64,000 bases of DNA from Acidaminococcus fermentans (GTDB lineage Bacteria; Bacillota; Negativicutes; Acidaminococcales; Acidaminococcaceae): assembly GCF_009696675.1 (NCBI RefSeq), contig NZ_VULN01000004.1, forward strand, positions 146,206 to 210,205, given 5' to 3'. Positions 17,454 through 25,459 of the stretch are shown here, one piece after another; position 1 is the first letter of the stretch, and the number at the start of each line of letters is the position of its first letter. The translations under genes and the position numbers were made by a program. The notes beneath the pieces are model-generated. The model made no database searches. It had not been told where the DNA came from and saw only the letters and a list, made by a program, of their open reading frames with translations.

Positions 17454-18575
17454 TTAATGAAAACGCAGGGTCTGGTGATGGGCATTGATGTTCAGCAGCA
17501 GGGTCACCATGAGCATATTGGTGGTAAGAGAGCTGACCCCGTAGCTCATGAAAGGCAGGGGCACCCCCGTGACCGGCATAATGCCGCTGGTCATCCCCAC
17601 ATTGACCAGGATGTGGAACAGGAACATAGAGACCACTCCCACGGCCAGCAGGGTTCCAAAATCATCGGACGCATGGAGGGCAATGGAAAGGCCCCGGTAG
17701 ATCACCACCCCGTAGAGCAGCAGGATAATGGTAGTGCCGATGAAGCCGAATTCCTCCCCGGCCACTGCGAAGATAAAGTCCGTATGGTTTTCCGGCAGGA
17801 AGTTCAGCTGGCTCTGGGTACCGGCAAAAAGCCCCTTGCCGGCAAAAAGCCCGGAACCGATGGCAATCATGGACTGGATCACGTGATAGCCGCTGCCGTA
17901 GGGTTCCAGTCCCGGGTTCAGGAACACCCGGATCCGGTTCCGCTGGTACTCGTGGAGCATTTTCCACACCAGAGGCGCCGAAGCCAGTCCCAGGCCTCCC
18001 ATGATCAGGAAATACCGGATCCGGAAGCCGCAGACGATCATGGTGCCCAGGAGGATGGCCAGAAACACCAGGGAAGTCCCCAGGTCCGGCTGCTTCATAA
18101 CGAACAGGAAGGGCAGCAGCACATAGCCGAACACCGGCAGCCAGCTTCGGAAATCCGTCAAAAGGGGCAGCCGGTCGTCCACAAAGGAGGACAGGCTGAT
18201 GATCATAATGGCTTTGGCAAACTCACTGGGCTGGATGCTGATGGGCCCCAGCTGGAGCCAGCGCTGGGCTCCCAGGGCGCTTTTCCCCACCAGCATCACC
18301 GCCAGCAGCATGAGGATGTTGAAGATGTACAGAGGCCGGGCCAGGCTCTTCAGGATCCGGTAGTCGAACCGCATGAGGAAGACCCCCAGCACCAGGTTGA
18401 TGGCCGCAAAGCTCAGCTGGCGCAGGACGAAGCTGTACCGTCTGGGCCCGGGGATGTTGGCATGGGTGGCACTGCCGATGAGCACCACCCCGATGGCGAT
18501 CAGCAGCAGGACGCTGATCAGCAGGGGTTTGTCGATATTCCGAAAATATTTTTTCAACGAAAAATGCCAGCGCAT
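17454..18575 (-). CDS. rodA: Rod-shape determining SEDS glycosyltransferase RodA
   Basis: A 373-residue SEDS-family membrane protein with about ten transmembrane segments and the family's signature near the C-terminus (PVTGVPLPFMSYGVSSLTTNM). The QPDLGTSLVFLAIL and EEFGFIGT stretches are also typical. RodA polymerises lipid II into glycan strands together with the class B PBP2 encoded just upstream. The length is normal. It is part of the mreBCD-mrdA-rodA block, which is notable because Acidaminococcus cells are cocci. Confidence 0.93.
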   Translation of the reverse strand: MRWHFSLKKYFRNIDKPLLISVLLLIAIGVVLIGSATHANIPGPRRYSFVLRQLSFAAINLVLGVFLMRFDYRILKSLARPLYIFNILMLLAVMLVGKSALGAQRWLQLGPISIQPSEFAKAIMIISLSSFVDDRLPLLTDFRSWLPVFGYVLLPFLFVMKQPDLGTSLVFLAILLGTMIVCGFRIRYFLIMGGLGLASAPLVWKMLHEYQRNRIRVFLNPGLEPYGSGYHVIQSMIAIGSGLFAGKGLFAGTQSQLNFLPENHTDFIFAVAGEEFGFIGTTIILLLYGVVIYRGLSIALHASDDFGTLLAVGVVSMFLFHILVNVGMTSGIMPVTGVPLPFMSYGVSSLTTNMLMVTLLLNINAHHQTLRFH

Positions 18576-18584
18576 GGTTTCTCC

Positions 18585-20372
18585 TTATTTCTTGCTGCCC
18601 TGCCGCCGCACCCGGGGATCGGTGAACACGTATTCCAGGATGCTCTTGACAATGGGGGCTGCGGAAATGGTGCCGTAGCTGCCCTGTTCCACAATGCACA
18701 CCACCACCAGCTGGGGCTTCTTGGCCGGGGCATAGGCGATGAACCAGCCGTGTTCCAGTCCGTGGGGGTTTTCGGCGGTACCGGTTTTCCCGGCCACCGG
18801 CACCGGCAGGTTCTTCAGGAAGGCGGCAGTGCCCCCTTCTTCCGTTACGGCTTCCAGGCCGTCCTGGATCAGCTTCAGGGTGGATTCAGAAATGGGCAGT
18901 TTCCCCTCTTCCTCCGGCTCGAAGGTCTTGGCCACGCTGCCGTCGTCATTGAGGATCTTGCTTACCAGATGGGGCTTGTACCGTTTCCCGTCGGTGGCCA
19001 CGGCACTGAGCATTTCCGCCACCTGGATGGGGGTGGCCAGGGTGAAGCCCTGACCGATGGCAGTGTTGAAGGTATCCCCCAGGTACCATTCGTCATCAAA
19101 GACCTTCTTCTTGTATTCCGGGGTGGCGATGAGTCCCTGGGCCTCCCCGTGGAGGTCGATGCCCGTGGTCTGGCCGAAGCCGAATTCCCGGGCGTATTTG
19201 TCCAGCAGGTCGATGCCCACCCGGTTCCCCATTTCGTAGAAGTACACGTTGTCGGAAGCGGCCAGGGCCCGTTTGAAGTTGATGTACCCCAGGGCTTCCC
19301 CTCCGGCGTTCCGCATGTCGATGAGCCAGTGGCGGCCGGAGTCGTAGATCAGTTCATCCGGGGTCACTTTCTTTTCTTCCAGGGCCGCGGACCCGGTGAC
19401 GATCTTGAAGGTGGATCCGGGAGGATATTCCCCGGCGATGACCTTGTCGGTCATGGGATGGAAGGGATCCGTATTCAGGTATTTCCAGTTCTTTTCGCTG
19501 ATCCCGTTGACAAACCAGTTGGGATCGAATCCGGGACGGGACACCAGGGCCTTCACTTCCCCGTTGTTGGGATCCAGGGCCACCACGGCGCAGCCCCGGG
19601 CCCCGATGGCCTTCAGCTGCCGGTCCACCGCCTCTTCGGCGATCCGCTGGAGCTTGGCGTCGAGGGTGAGCACCAGCCCCTGGCCCGGTTTGGGATCCAC
19701 TTTGTCCATGATCTGGACCACCCGGCCTGCCACGTCCACTTCTTCCCGGTAGCTGCCGTCTTCTCCCCGGAGATAGGAATCGTAGTAGTTTTCCAGGCCG
19801 AATTTCCCGATGATGTCCCCGGCCTTCAGTTCACTGTAGGCTCCCTGGGAGATCTCATAATCACTGATTTCTCCCACATAGCCCAGGGCATGGACTGCCA
19901 GTCCCTTGTTGGGATAATTCCGCACCGGCTGGACTTCCAGCATCACCCCGGGCAGATAGCGAAGGTTTTCCTCCACCTTGTCCACCACTTCCGGAGAGGC
20001 GTTCCGGACCAGACGGATGGGTTCCGAACTGCCTCCGGAGAGACGGATGGTCTCCTTGATGTCTTCCAGAGGCAGGTTCAGCAGCTGGCTCAGCCGTTCC
20101 AGGGTCTCTTCCCGGTACCCGTCGGTCCGGCGCACCAGGGACACCATGACCCCGGGCTTGTTGTTGGCCAGTTCTTCCCCGTTGCAGTCATAGATGATGC
20201 CCCGGGGGGCCAGGATCCGGGTATAGCGGGTCCGGTTCCCTTCCGCCTGCCGGCGGTAAGTGGATCCCTTGACGATTTGCAGATAGAACATCCGTCCGAT
20301 GAGGATCAGGATCACCAGGATGCCGGTGACCATCATGAACTCCAGACGGTAAGCATATTTTTTATTCAGCAC
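18585..20372 (-). CDS. mrdA: Penicillin-binding protein 2 (class B transpeptidase)
   Basis: A 595-residue class B PBP. One N-terminal transmembrane segment (MVTGILVILILIGRMFYLQI) is followed by a pedestal domain and the transpeptidase domain. The catalytic motifs are STFK (PPGSTFKIVTGSAALEE), SDN (ALAASDNVYF) and KTGTAE. It cross-links peptidoglycan outside the membrane with RodA. It lies ten bases after mreD. No missing motif is seen. Confidence 0.95.
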   Translation of the reverse strand: MLNKKYAYRLEFMMVTGILVILILIGRMFYLQIVKGSTYRRQAEGNRTRYTRILAPRGIIYDCNGEELANNKPGVMVSLVRRTDGYREETLERLSQLLNLPLEDIKETIRLSGGSSEPIRLVRNASPEVVDKVEENLRYLPGVMLEVQPVRNYPNKGLAVHALGYVGEISDYEISQGAYSELKAGDIIGKFGLENYYDSYLRGEDGSYREEVDVAGRVVQIMDKVDPKPGQGLVLTLDAKLQRIAEEAVDRQLKAIGARGCAVVALDPNNGEVKALVSRPGFDPNWFVNGISEKNWKYLNTDPFHPMTDKVIAGEYPPGSTFKIVTGSAALEEKKVTPDELIYDSGRHWLIDMRNAGGEALGYINFKRALAASDNVYFYEMGNRVGIDLLDKYAREFGFGQTTGIDLHGEAQGLIATPEYKKKVFDDEWYLGDTFNTAIGQGFTLATPIQVAEMLSAVATDGKRYKPHLVSKILNDDGSVAKTFEPEEEGKLPISESTLKLIQDGLEAVTEEGGTAAFLKNLPVPVAGKTGTAENPHGLEHGWFIAYAPAKKPQLVVVCIVEQGSYGTISAAPIVKSILEYVFTDPRVRRQGSKK

Positions 20373-20381
20373 GGCAGACTC

Positions 20382-20894
20382 CTACAGATGATAGTAATAA
20401 TCCATACGGCTGCGGACCCGTTTCTTCAGTCTGTGGTACAGGAACCACATGACAGGGGCCAGGACCAGGTTCCACCCCATAAGCTTCAGGGTCTGGAGGG
20501 CCAGGGGCAGGATCGGCAGCCAACGGCCCAGCATCACGCACAGGAACAGTCCCCGGGCCACCTGGAGCAGCAGGGTCACCAGAGCGGTGAGGATCAGATA
20601 GGTGGGCAGCCGGTCCACGAACATGTTCACCCGGTTCTTTCCGATCAGGTACCCCAGGGCCGCCCGGGTCACCATGTGCCAGCCGAAATAGCTGAAGGTG
20701 ACAACGTCCAATAAAGCACCAATACCCAGTCCATACACTGCGCCGTTCCGTTTCCCCTGGTCCATGGCATAGAGCAGGAGAAACAACAGCAGCAAGTCCG
20801 GGGACTGGGTGGTGTTGAAAAAGAGGAACCAGTGATTTTCCAGAGTGAACAGAAACAGGGTGAAAAACAGCCAGGCAAGGGCAACGATCACCAT
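20382..20894 (-). CDS. mreD: Rod-shape determining membrane protein MreD
   Basis: A 170-residue polytopic protein with about five transmembrane helices. It was assigned from its order between mreC and mrdA and from the family-like FFNTTQSPDLLLLFLLLYAM segment. MreD joins MreC in coupling cytoplasmic MreB filaments to the periplasmic synthases. The ATG overlaps the mreC stop by one base (TAATG). Sequence conservation of MreD is low, so context is the main support. Confidence 0.85.
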   Translation of the reverse strand: MVIVALAWLFFTLFLFTLENHWFLFFNTTQSPDLLLLFLLLYAMDQGKRNGAVYGLGIGALLDVVTFSYFGWHMVTRAALGYLIGKNRVNMFVDRLPTYLILTALVTLLLQVARGLFLCVMLGRWLPILPLALQTLKLMGWNLVLAPVMWFLYHRLKKRVRSRMDYYYHL

Positions 20895-21784
20895 TATTTC
20901 CCTCCTTTGCCGGACTGGGCATCCGGATCTTTCCCCTCGTTACGGAGGAAATCCGCAAACCCCTGGAAGTTGGTGATGACCCGGGCTTCTTCCAGATGGC
21001 TGTAATCCACGGAAGGAGCGATGGTGGCCATTTTGGTAAGGCCGCCGGTATCCATCTGGACATCTTCCACGGTACCGATCACCAGCCCTTCCGGATGGTA
21101 GCCGCTGTAGCCGCTGGTCACAATGGTGTCTCCGGGCAGGATGTCCGCATTCCGGCTGAGATTCCGCATTTCCAGCAGCAGATCCGGTCCGGCCACCCCG
21201 TTGACGATTCCCGCCGCCCGGGAATCCCCCCGGAGGTTCAGGCCCCCGATCCGGCTCCGGGGACTGGAAATCAGCAGCACCTTGGCCATGTGGGGATAGA
21301 CTCCGTCCACAATGCCGATGAGCCCGGAGGCATTCACCACCGGCATGTTCACCTGGAGCCCGTCATCTTTTCCCCGGTCGATGAGGATCACATCCTTGAA
21401 ATCTCCCAGATCCCGGCTGATCACCTTGGCGGACACCATGTTCCACTGGGGATGGAGGCTGCTGAACTTCAGCAGTTTCCCCAGCCGCTGGTTCTCCGCC
21501 TTCATGCCGATCAGTTCCGCATTGTTCTGGCGCAGCTCTTCATTTTCCTTTTTCAGGGCGGCATTTTCCTTTTCCAGGGCCGTCTTGGAGGCAAAATAAT
21601 TCCCGGTGCCTTTGAAACCGCCGCCGATGCCTCCCACCACAAAGCTGATGGGCCGGGTCAGGGTGGTCAGCACCGTATTCACGGCAGGGAACCGGTGGAA
21701 AGCATCCCATACCAGCCCCACCACCAGCAGGATGGCCGCCGCCAATACCCCCAGTCTGACTTTCTGTTCCTTCCTCATTCGCAC
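20894..21784 (-). CDS. mreC: Rod-shape determining protein MreC
   Basis: A 296-residue protein. It has an N-terminal transmembrane anchor (LGVLAAAILLVVGLVWDAF), a coiled coil around residues 65-105 (KTALEKENAALKKENEELRQ) and a beta-rich C-terminal domain with typical motifs such as NASGLIGIVDGV. MreC is an extracytoplasmic scaffold that activates the RodA-PBP2 pair. The C-terminus is short and charged. It follows mreB by 13 bases. Confidence 0.93.
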   Translation of the reverse strand: MRMRKEQKVRLGVLAAAILLVVGLVWDAFHRFPAVNTVLTTLTRPISFVVGGIGGGFKGTGNYFASKTALEKENAALKKENEELRQNNAELIGMKAENQRLGKLLKFSSLHPQWNMVSAKVISRDLGDFKDVILIDRGKDDGLQVNMPVVNASGLIGIVDGVYPHMAKVLLISSPRSRIGGLNLRGDSRAAGIVNGVAGPDLLLEMRNLSRNADILPGDTIVTSGYSGYHPEGLVIGTVEDVQMDTGGLTKMATIAPSVDYSHLEEARVITNFQGFADFLRNEGKDPDAQSGKGGK

Positions 21785-21797
21785 TGCTTCTCTCCAT

Positions 21798-22829
21798 TTA
21801 CACGTTCCGGCGGGGACGGGGTCCCTTCCGGAACAGATTCATATTCCCGGCGGCAATGCCGGTTCCCTTGGCTCCGCAGGTCAGGGCGTTTTCCGCCACC
21901 CACACTTTCAGGCCGGTTTCCCGGGCCAGGAGCCAGTCAAAATTCCGCAGCAGGGCTCCGCCCCCTGTAAGGACGATGCCCCGTTCCGCCACATCCCGGG
22001 CCAGCAGGTCTGGCAGCTGTTCCAGGAGGGCCAGGACACAGTTCACCATCTTGTGGACCGGTTCCCACAGGGCCTCCCGGAGCTGGTTCTGATCGATGGT
22101 CACCCGCCGGGGGAGCCCGGTGATCAGGTCCCGGCCCCGAAGGTCCATATAGGCCGGAGGCGCAGTCTCCCGGACCGTGCCGATCTCGATCTTCACCTGC
22201 TCCGCCTGGAGGGTCCCGATAAGAAGATTATACTTTTTCCGGCTGTACTGGACAAGGGCCTGGTCCAGGCTCCGTCCTCCCTGGCGGAGGAGCCGGCTGA
22301 GAGCAATCTTTCCCTGGGTGAGCACCGCCGCTTCCGTGGCCCCTGCCCCCATATCCACCACCAGGCAGCTTTTGGTCTCCCGGACCGGGATCCCGGCTCC
22401 CAGGGCTGCCGCCAGAGGGGCTTCCAACAGGTAAGCCTCCCCGGCTCCCGCTTCCATGGCCGCATCCAGCACCGCCCGGCGCTCCACGCTGTTCACCCCG
22501 CAGGGCACCGTAAGCACCAGCCGGGGCCGGAACAAAGGCCGTTTCCCCAGGGCCTGGCGGAGGAATCCCCTGAGCATCTGCCGGGTCAGGTCGAAGTCGG
22601 CGATGACCCCGTCCTGGAGCGGCCGGACCACCTGGATTCCCTCCGGGGTCCGTCCCAGCATCTGCCGGGCCTCCTGACCCAGGGCCAGGATCTTTCTCCG
22701 GCCCCGGTCCAGGGCCACGGCGGTGGGTTGGTCCAGTACGATACCCTCGTCCCGGAGACAGATCCGGGTATGGTCCGTGCCCAGATCCACTCCCAGATCC
22801 GTGGAAAAAGATCCCATTAGATCCAGCAT
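21798..22829 (-). CDS. mreB: MreB-type bacterial actin, divergent nucleotide-binding motifs
   Basis: A 343-residue actin-like ATPase. The fold is recognisable from RPLQDGVIADFD, VPCGVNSVERRAVLDAA, RGRDLITGLPRRV and GIVLTGGGALL. Phosphate loop 1 reads DLGTDHTRICL where typical MreB has DLGTANTLVYV. Loop 2 reads VVDMGAGATEAAV rather than VVDIGGGTTEIAV. These changes may alter nucleotide handling. A basic tail (FRKGPRPRRNV) ends the protein. It heads the mreBCD group, 15 bases after radC. Confidence 0.88.
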   Translation of the reverse strand: MLDLMGSFSTDLGVDLGTDHTRICLRDEGIVLDQPTAVALDRGRRKILALGQEARQMLGRTPEGIQVVRPLQDGVIADFDLTRQMLRGFLRQALGKRPLFRPRLVLTVPCGVNSVERRAVLDAAMEAGAGEAYLLEAPLAAALGAGIPVRETKSCLVVDMGAGATEAAVLTQGKIALSRLLRQGGRSLDQALVQYSRKKYNLLIGTLQAEQVKIEIGTVRETAPPAYMDLRGRDLITGLPRRVTIDQNQLREALWEPVHKMVNCVLALLEQLPDLLARDVAERGIVLTGGGALLRNFDWLLARETGLKVWVAENALTCGAKGTGIAAGNMNLFRKGPRPRRNV

Positions 22830-22844
22830 GCCATGTTCCTCCTT

Positions 22845-23531
22845 TTACAACAATCCGTGTTCCTTGAAACTGTAATAGACCCCGTCTCCAATGATCAGAT
22901 GATCCACCAGAGGGATCCCCATCACCTTCCCCGTATCCCACAGGGTCCGGGTCAGGCTCCTGTCCTCCCGGCTGGGGGTGGGGTCCCCGGAAGGATGGTT
23001 GTGGACCGCCAGGATGGCGGCTGCATGGTGGAGCAGCGCCGGGGCAAAAGCCTCCCGGGGATGGACCACTGAGGCATTGAGAGACCCCTCAGAAATGGGT
23101 TCGATGCCAGTGACCTTCCCCTTGCTGTTCAGCAGCACCACCAGAAAATGTTCATGATTCTCATACCGGAGCCGGGGCATCACCAGCATGGCTCCGTCTT
23201 CCGGACAGTGGATGGTCTGGAAGGGTTGGGTTTCCGCCCCTGCCAGCCGCCGTCCCAGTTCCAGGGCCGCCAGGATCACCGCAGCCTTGGCAGGCCCGAT
23301 GCCGGCAATCCGGGTCAGTTCCCGGGGGTCCTGGGTCCGGGCCAGCCGGGCATCCTTCAGCAGATCCCCCGTCAGTTCCCGGGCAATATCCAGGGCCGAA
23401 TGTTCCTTTCTCCCGGTGCCGATCAGGATGGCCAGCAGTTCCGTAATGGCAAGGGCTTCAGGTCCCTTGGCCAGGAGCCGTTCCCGGGGCCGTTCCTCCG
23501 GAAGCATCTCCCGGATCAGATAGTGTGTCAT
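22845..23531 (-). CDS. radC: RadC-family JAMM-domain protein
   Basis: A 228-residue RadC/YicR family protein. ERPRERLLAKGPEALAITEL is followed by a helix-hairpin-helix segment and by the JAMM metalloprotease-like motif HNHPSGDPTPSRED. The biological role is unsettled; a DNA-repair role was not upheld in E. coli. The start at 23531 lies inside maf, giving a 74-base overlap. An alternative ATG at 23507 begins MLPEERPRE but has only a GGGAG site that is too close, so the start is uncertain. Confidence 0.88.
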   Translation of the reverse strand: MTHYLIREMLPEERPRERLLAKGPEALAITELLAILIGTGRKEHSALDIARELTGDLLKDARLARTQDPRELTRIAGIGPAKAAVILAALELGRRLAGAETQPFQTIHCPEDGAMLVMPRLRYENHEHFLVVLLNSKGKVTGIEPISEGSLNASVVHPREAFAPALLHHAAAILAVHNHPSGDPTPSREDRSLTRTLWDTGKVMGIPLVDHLIIGDGVYYSFKEHGLL

Positions 23532-24093
23532 GTCTTGTCACGTCCAATTCTGCAAATAATTTCTTCAAAGGGGCAAGAGGGAGTCCCACCACATTGGTGT
23601 AGGACCCCTGGATGGAAGGAATGAACAAGGCGGCTTTCCCCTGGATGCCGTAGGCTCCGGCCTTGTCCAGGGGTTCCCCGGTAGCAATGTACCAGGCAAT
23701 GTCTTTTTCAGAAAGAGGAGAAAACTCCACCTTCGTGGTCTCCACATGGGTCCGGACCTGTCCTTGGAAGAACAGGGCCATCCCTGTCAGTACCCGGTGG
23801 GTCCGGCCGCTGAGTTTCCGGAGCATGCGGGCTGCTTCCGCCCTGTCCCGGGGTTTTCCCAGGATCTCCCCGTCCAGGGCCACCACCGTGTCCGCCGCCA
23901 GGATGGGCACCCGGTCCCCCAGCCGGTCCCGGACTTCCCGGCCTTTGGCCAGCGCGTTGGCCAGCACCAGCTGTTCCGGGGTGGCATCGTTTTTTTCTTC
24001 TTCTCCCCGGCTCACCACCACCCGGGGCTCCAGGCCGATCTGCCGGAGCAGTTCCAGGCGCCGGGGTGAACCGGAGGCCAGTATCAGTTCCAT
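23458..24093 (-). CDS. maf: Maf/YhdE-type nucleoside triphosphate pyrophosphatase
   Basis: A 211-residue Maf protein: LILASGSPRRLELLRQIGL is the nucleotide-binding loop at the N-terminus, and AADTVVALDGEILGKP is the catalytic segment. It hydrolyses non-canonical or modified NTPs to NMP and PPi and has been linked to septum control. ATG 24093 is preferred over ATG 24102 because AGGAG lies ten bases upstream of the former and only one or two from the latter. The C-terminus, about 25 residues past the usual end, overlaps radC. Confidence 0.92.
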   Translation of the reverse strand: MELILASGSPRRLELLRQIGLEPRVVVSRGEEEKNDATPEQLVLANALAKGREVRDRLGDRVPILAADTVVALDGEILGKPRDRAEAARMLRKLSGRTHRVLTGMALFFQGQVRTHVETTKVEFSPLSEKDIAWYIATGEPLDKAGAYGIQGKAALFIPSIQGSYTNVVGLPLAPLKKLFAELDVTRHDTLSDPGDASGGTAPGTAPGQGT

Positions 24094-24106
24094 AACGAGC
24101 ATTCTC

Positions 24107-24370
24107 CTATAACTTGTGAAACAGAATCCCTGCCAGGATCATGCCCAGGATGGCTGCCAGATTGGGAGAAAATTCCACACCGGCGGTCACCTTGGCCACA
24201 TAAAGGTCCATGGTGGAAGGGGGAATGGTCAGCACCTGATATTTCCGCACCAGGAAATCGGTGGCTCCGCCCAGAGGCTGGGAAGCCTGGAGACTGTCCC
24301 CCAGAAGGCCTCCCATGACGGCACCGGCTGCCAGGACCAGCAGCAGGGTCAGATGGTTTTTCCCCAACAT
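24107..24370 (-). CDS. DUF4321-family small membrane protein
   Basis: An 87-residue protein with two hydrophobic helices (residues about 6-24 and 68-86) around a polar middle. Length, topology and position next to maf and radC fit the DUF4321 family of Firmicutes. The function is unknown. It starts four bases after the RseC-like gene and ends 13 bases before the maf start. Confidence 0.75.
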   Translation of the reverse strand: MLGKNHLTLLLVLAAGAVMGGLLGDSLQASQPLGGATDFLVRKYQVLTIPPSTMDLYVAKVTAGVEFSPNLAAILGMILAGILFHKL

Positions 24371-24373
24371 GGT

Positions 24374-24811
24374 TTAAACCTCCACTTTTTTCCCTTTGGC
24401 GTCGTAAATCTCCCCATCGCTGAAATAGCCGGTGATGGTCCACTGTTCCACCTTGGTCCGGACACTCTTCTTGAAGTTCCGGGCATAGACCAGCCCCAGG
24501 GCCAGCCACACCAGAGTGCTGAGCACCACGATCTGCCACACGGGAGCAGAGAAAAAATGGGCTATGGCCCGGCCGAAAGCCGCACCGGCCAGGGCGGTGA
24601 GCACCGGGATCCCGTACACGATCATCTGGGCCTTCTTTTCATCCAGGGACTGTTTCCCCACGATCACCCGGGTGCCCCGTTTGGCTTCGCAGGCATTCCA
24701 GCAGTCCAGCATCTTGGGCCGCTGTTCCCCCGGTCTCTGTTCGATTTTCACCTTGGCCCGCTGTTTGTTGACTGCGATGACCTTTCCCACATACACATTG
24801 TTGTTGCTCAT
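24374..24811 (-). CDS. RseC/SoxR-reducing-system-like membrane protein
   Basis: A 145-residue protein with a small beta-rich N-terminal domain (VGKVIAVNKQRAKVKIEQ), a short Cys pair (DCWNACEAKRGTRV), two transmembrane helices (about residues 68-84 and 88-107) and a charged tail. The layout matches the RseC/MucC family. RseC proteins normally carry more cysteines, so a redox function is less certain here. It lies in the same transcript as the cell-shape genes. Confidence 0.6.
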   Translation of the reverse strand: MSNNNVYVGKVIAVNKQRAKVKIEQRPGEQRPKMLDCWNACEAKRGTRVIVGKQSLDEKKAQMIVYGIPVLTALAGAAFGRAIAHFFSAPVWQIVVLSTLVWLALGLVYARNFKKSVRTKVEQWTITGYFSDGEIYDAKGKKVEV

Positions 24812-24826
24812 ACTATGACTCCTTTG

Positions 24827-25324
24827 TTATTCTGGAAATTCCAGGTACTGTTTGGGGAACCGCCGGGCCAGCCGGTCCATCAGCTCATCGCTGGATTTGA
24901 ACAGCAGGCCGCAGAGTTTTCCATTCTCCCGGTACACCAGGATCCGCTGGGGATTGGGATCCACGGAAGAATACCGGTGGACATATTTTTTAATGGAGGT
25001 CTTCCGGAAAAAGCTCCGTTTGTAATGGTTGGAAAAACTTTCCAGGTCCTTCAGGTAAACGGTCATCCGCCGTTCCAGCCCCAGGCCGTACATGACCACG
25101 ATCAGCTTGTCGCTGGTGAGCTGGATGCTGTACTGGAACAGGCAGCGCCAGCACCAGAGGATCACAAACAGCAGGTTGTACCCCCAGCCCATGATACTCA
25201 ATTGGCCCAGAGCAAAAGTATGATACCCTTCATAGGCCCAGCTGAGGGCAATGAGAGCCAGGGTCCCCCACTGATACAGTCTCCGCTCCCGGCTGGTTGT
25301 CGAAAATTCCTTGTATGCTTCCAA
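24827..25324 (-). CDS. Hypothetical two-helix membrane protein (TTG start)
   Basis: A 165-residue protein I do not recognise. Two hydrophobic helices (about residues 18-33 and 48-62) are followed by a soluble part rich in basic and aromatic residues (GLGLERRMTVYLKDLESFSN), resembling bacterial PH-like or YcxB-type proteins. The TTG at 25324 is chosen because AAAGGAG lies six bases upstream. A longer frame up to 25414 would cross the -10 element at 25373-25378. It is the first gene of the long operon ending with cca. Confidence 0.6.
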   Translation of the reverse strand: MEAYKEFSTTSRERRLYQWGTLALIALSWAYEGYHTFALGQLSIMGWGYNLLFVILWCWRCLFQYSIQLTSDKLIVVMYGLGLERRMTVYLKDLESFSNHYKRSFFRKTSIKKYVHRYSSVDPNPQRILVYRENGKLCGLLFKSSDELMDRLARRFPKQYLEFPE

Positions 25325-25372
25325 AATATTCTCCTTTGGGCTTTTCCGCCGACAAAAAAACATATCCCTTTT

Positions 25373-25381
25373 ATTATAGCA
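25373..25381 (-). promoter_or_regulatory. Extended -10 promoter of the cell-shape operon
   Basis: TGCTATAAT on the minus strand (25381-25373) gives a perfect -10 with extended TG. The start site is expected near 25366, about 42 bases before the TTG start. No clear -35 is seen. Confidence 0.65.
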
Positions 25382-25412
25382 AAAATCCCCCCAATAGAAA
25401 GGTGTTTTCTGC

Positions 25413-25450
25413 AAAAAAAGAGCTGCTGCCGAAGCAACAGCTCAAAAAAC
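25413..25450 (-). terminator. Terminator of the gcdDCB operon
   Basis: Minus-strand stem GAGCTGTTGC-TTCG-GCAGCAGCTC followed by seven T. A stable UUCG-type tetraloop closes the stem. It lies between the gcdB stop and the promoter of the next operon. Confidence 0.85.
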
Positions 25451-25459
25451 TTTTGTTTT

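Noticed and set aside
17457..20714. 1085-residue plus-strand open frame opposite rodA and mrdA
   Set aside because: It is antisense to two clearly recognised genes, is rich in His/Gln/Gly as expected of a GC-rich shadow frame, and has no ribosome binding site or known motif.
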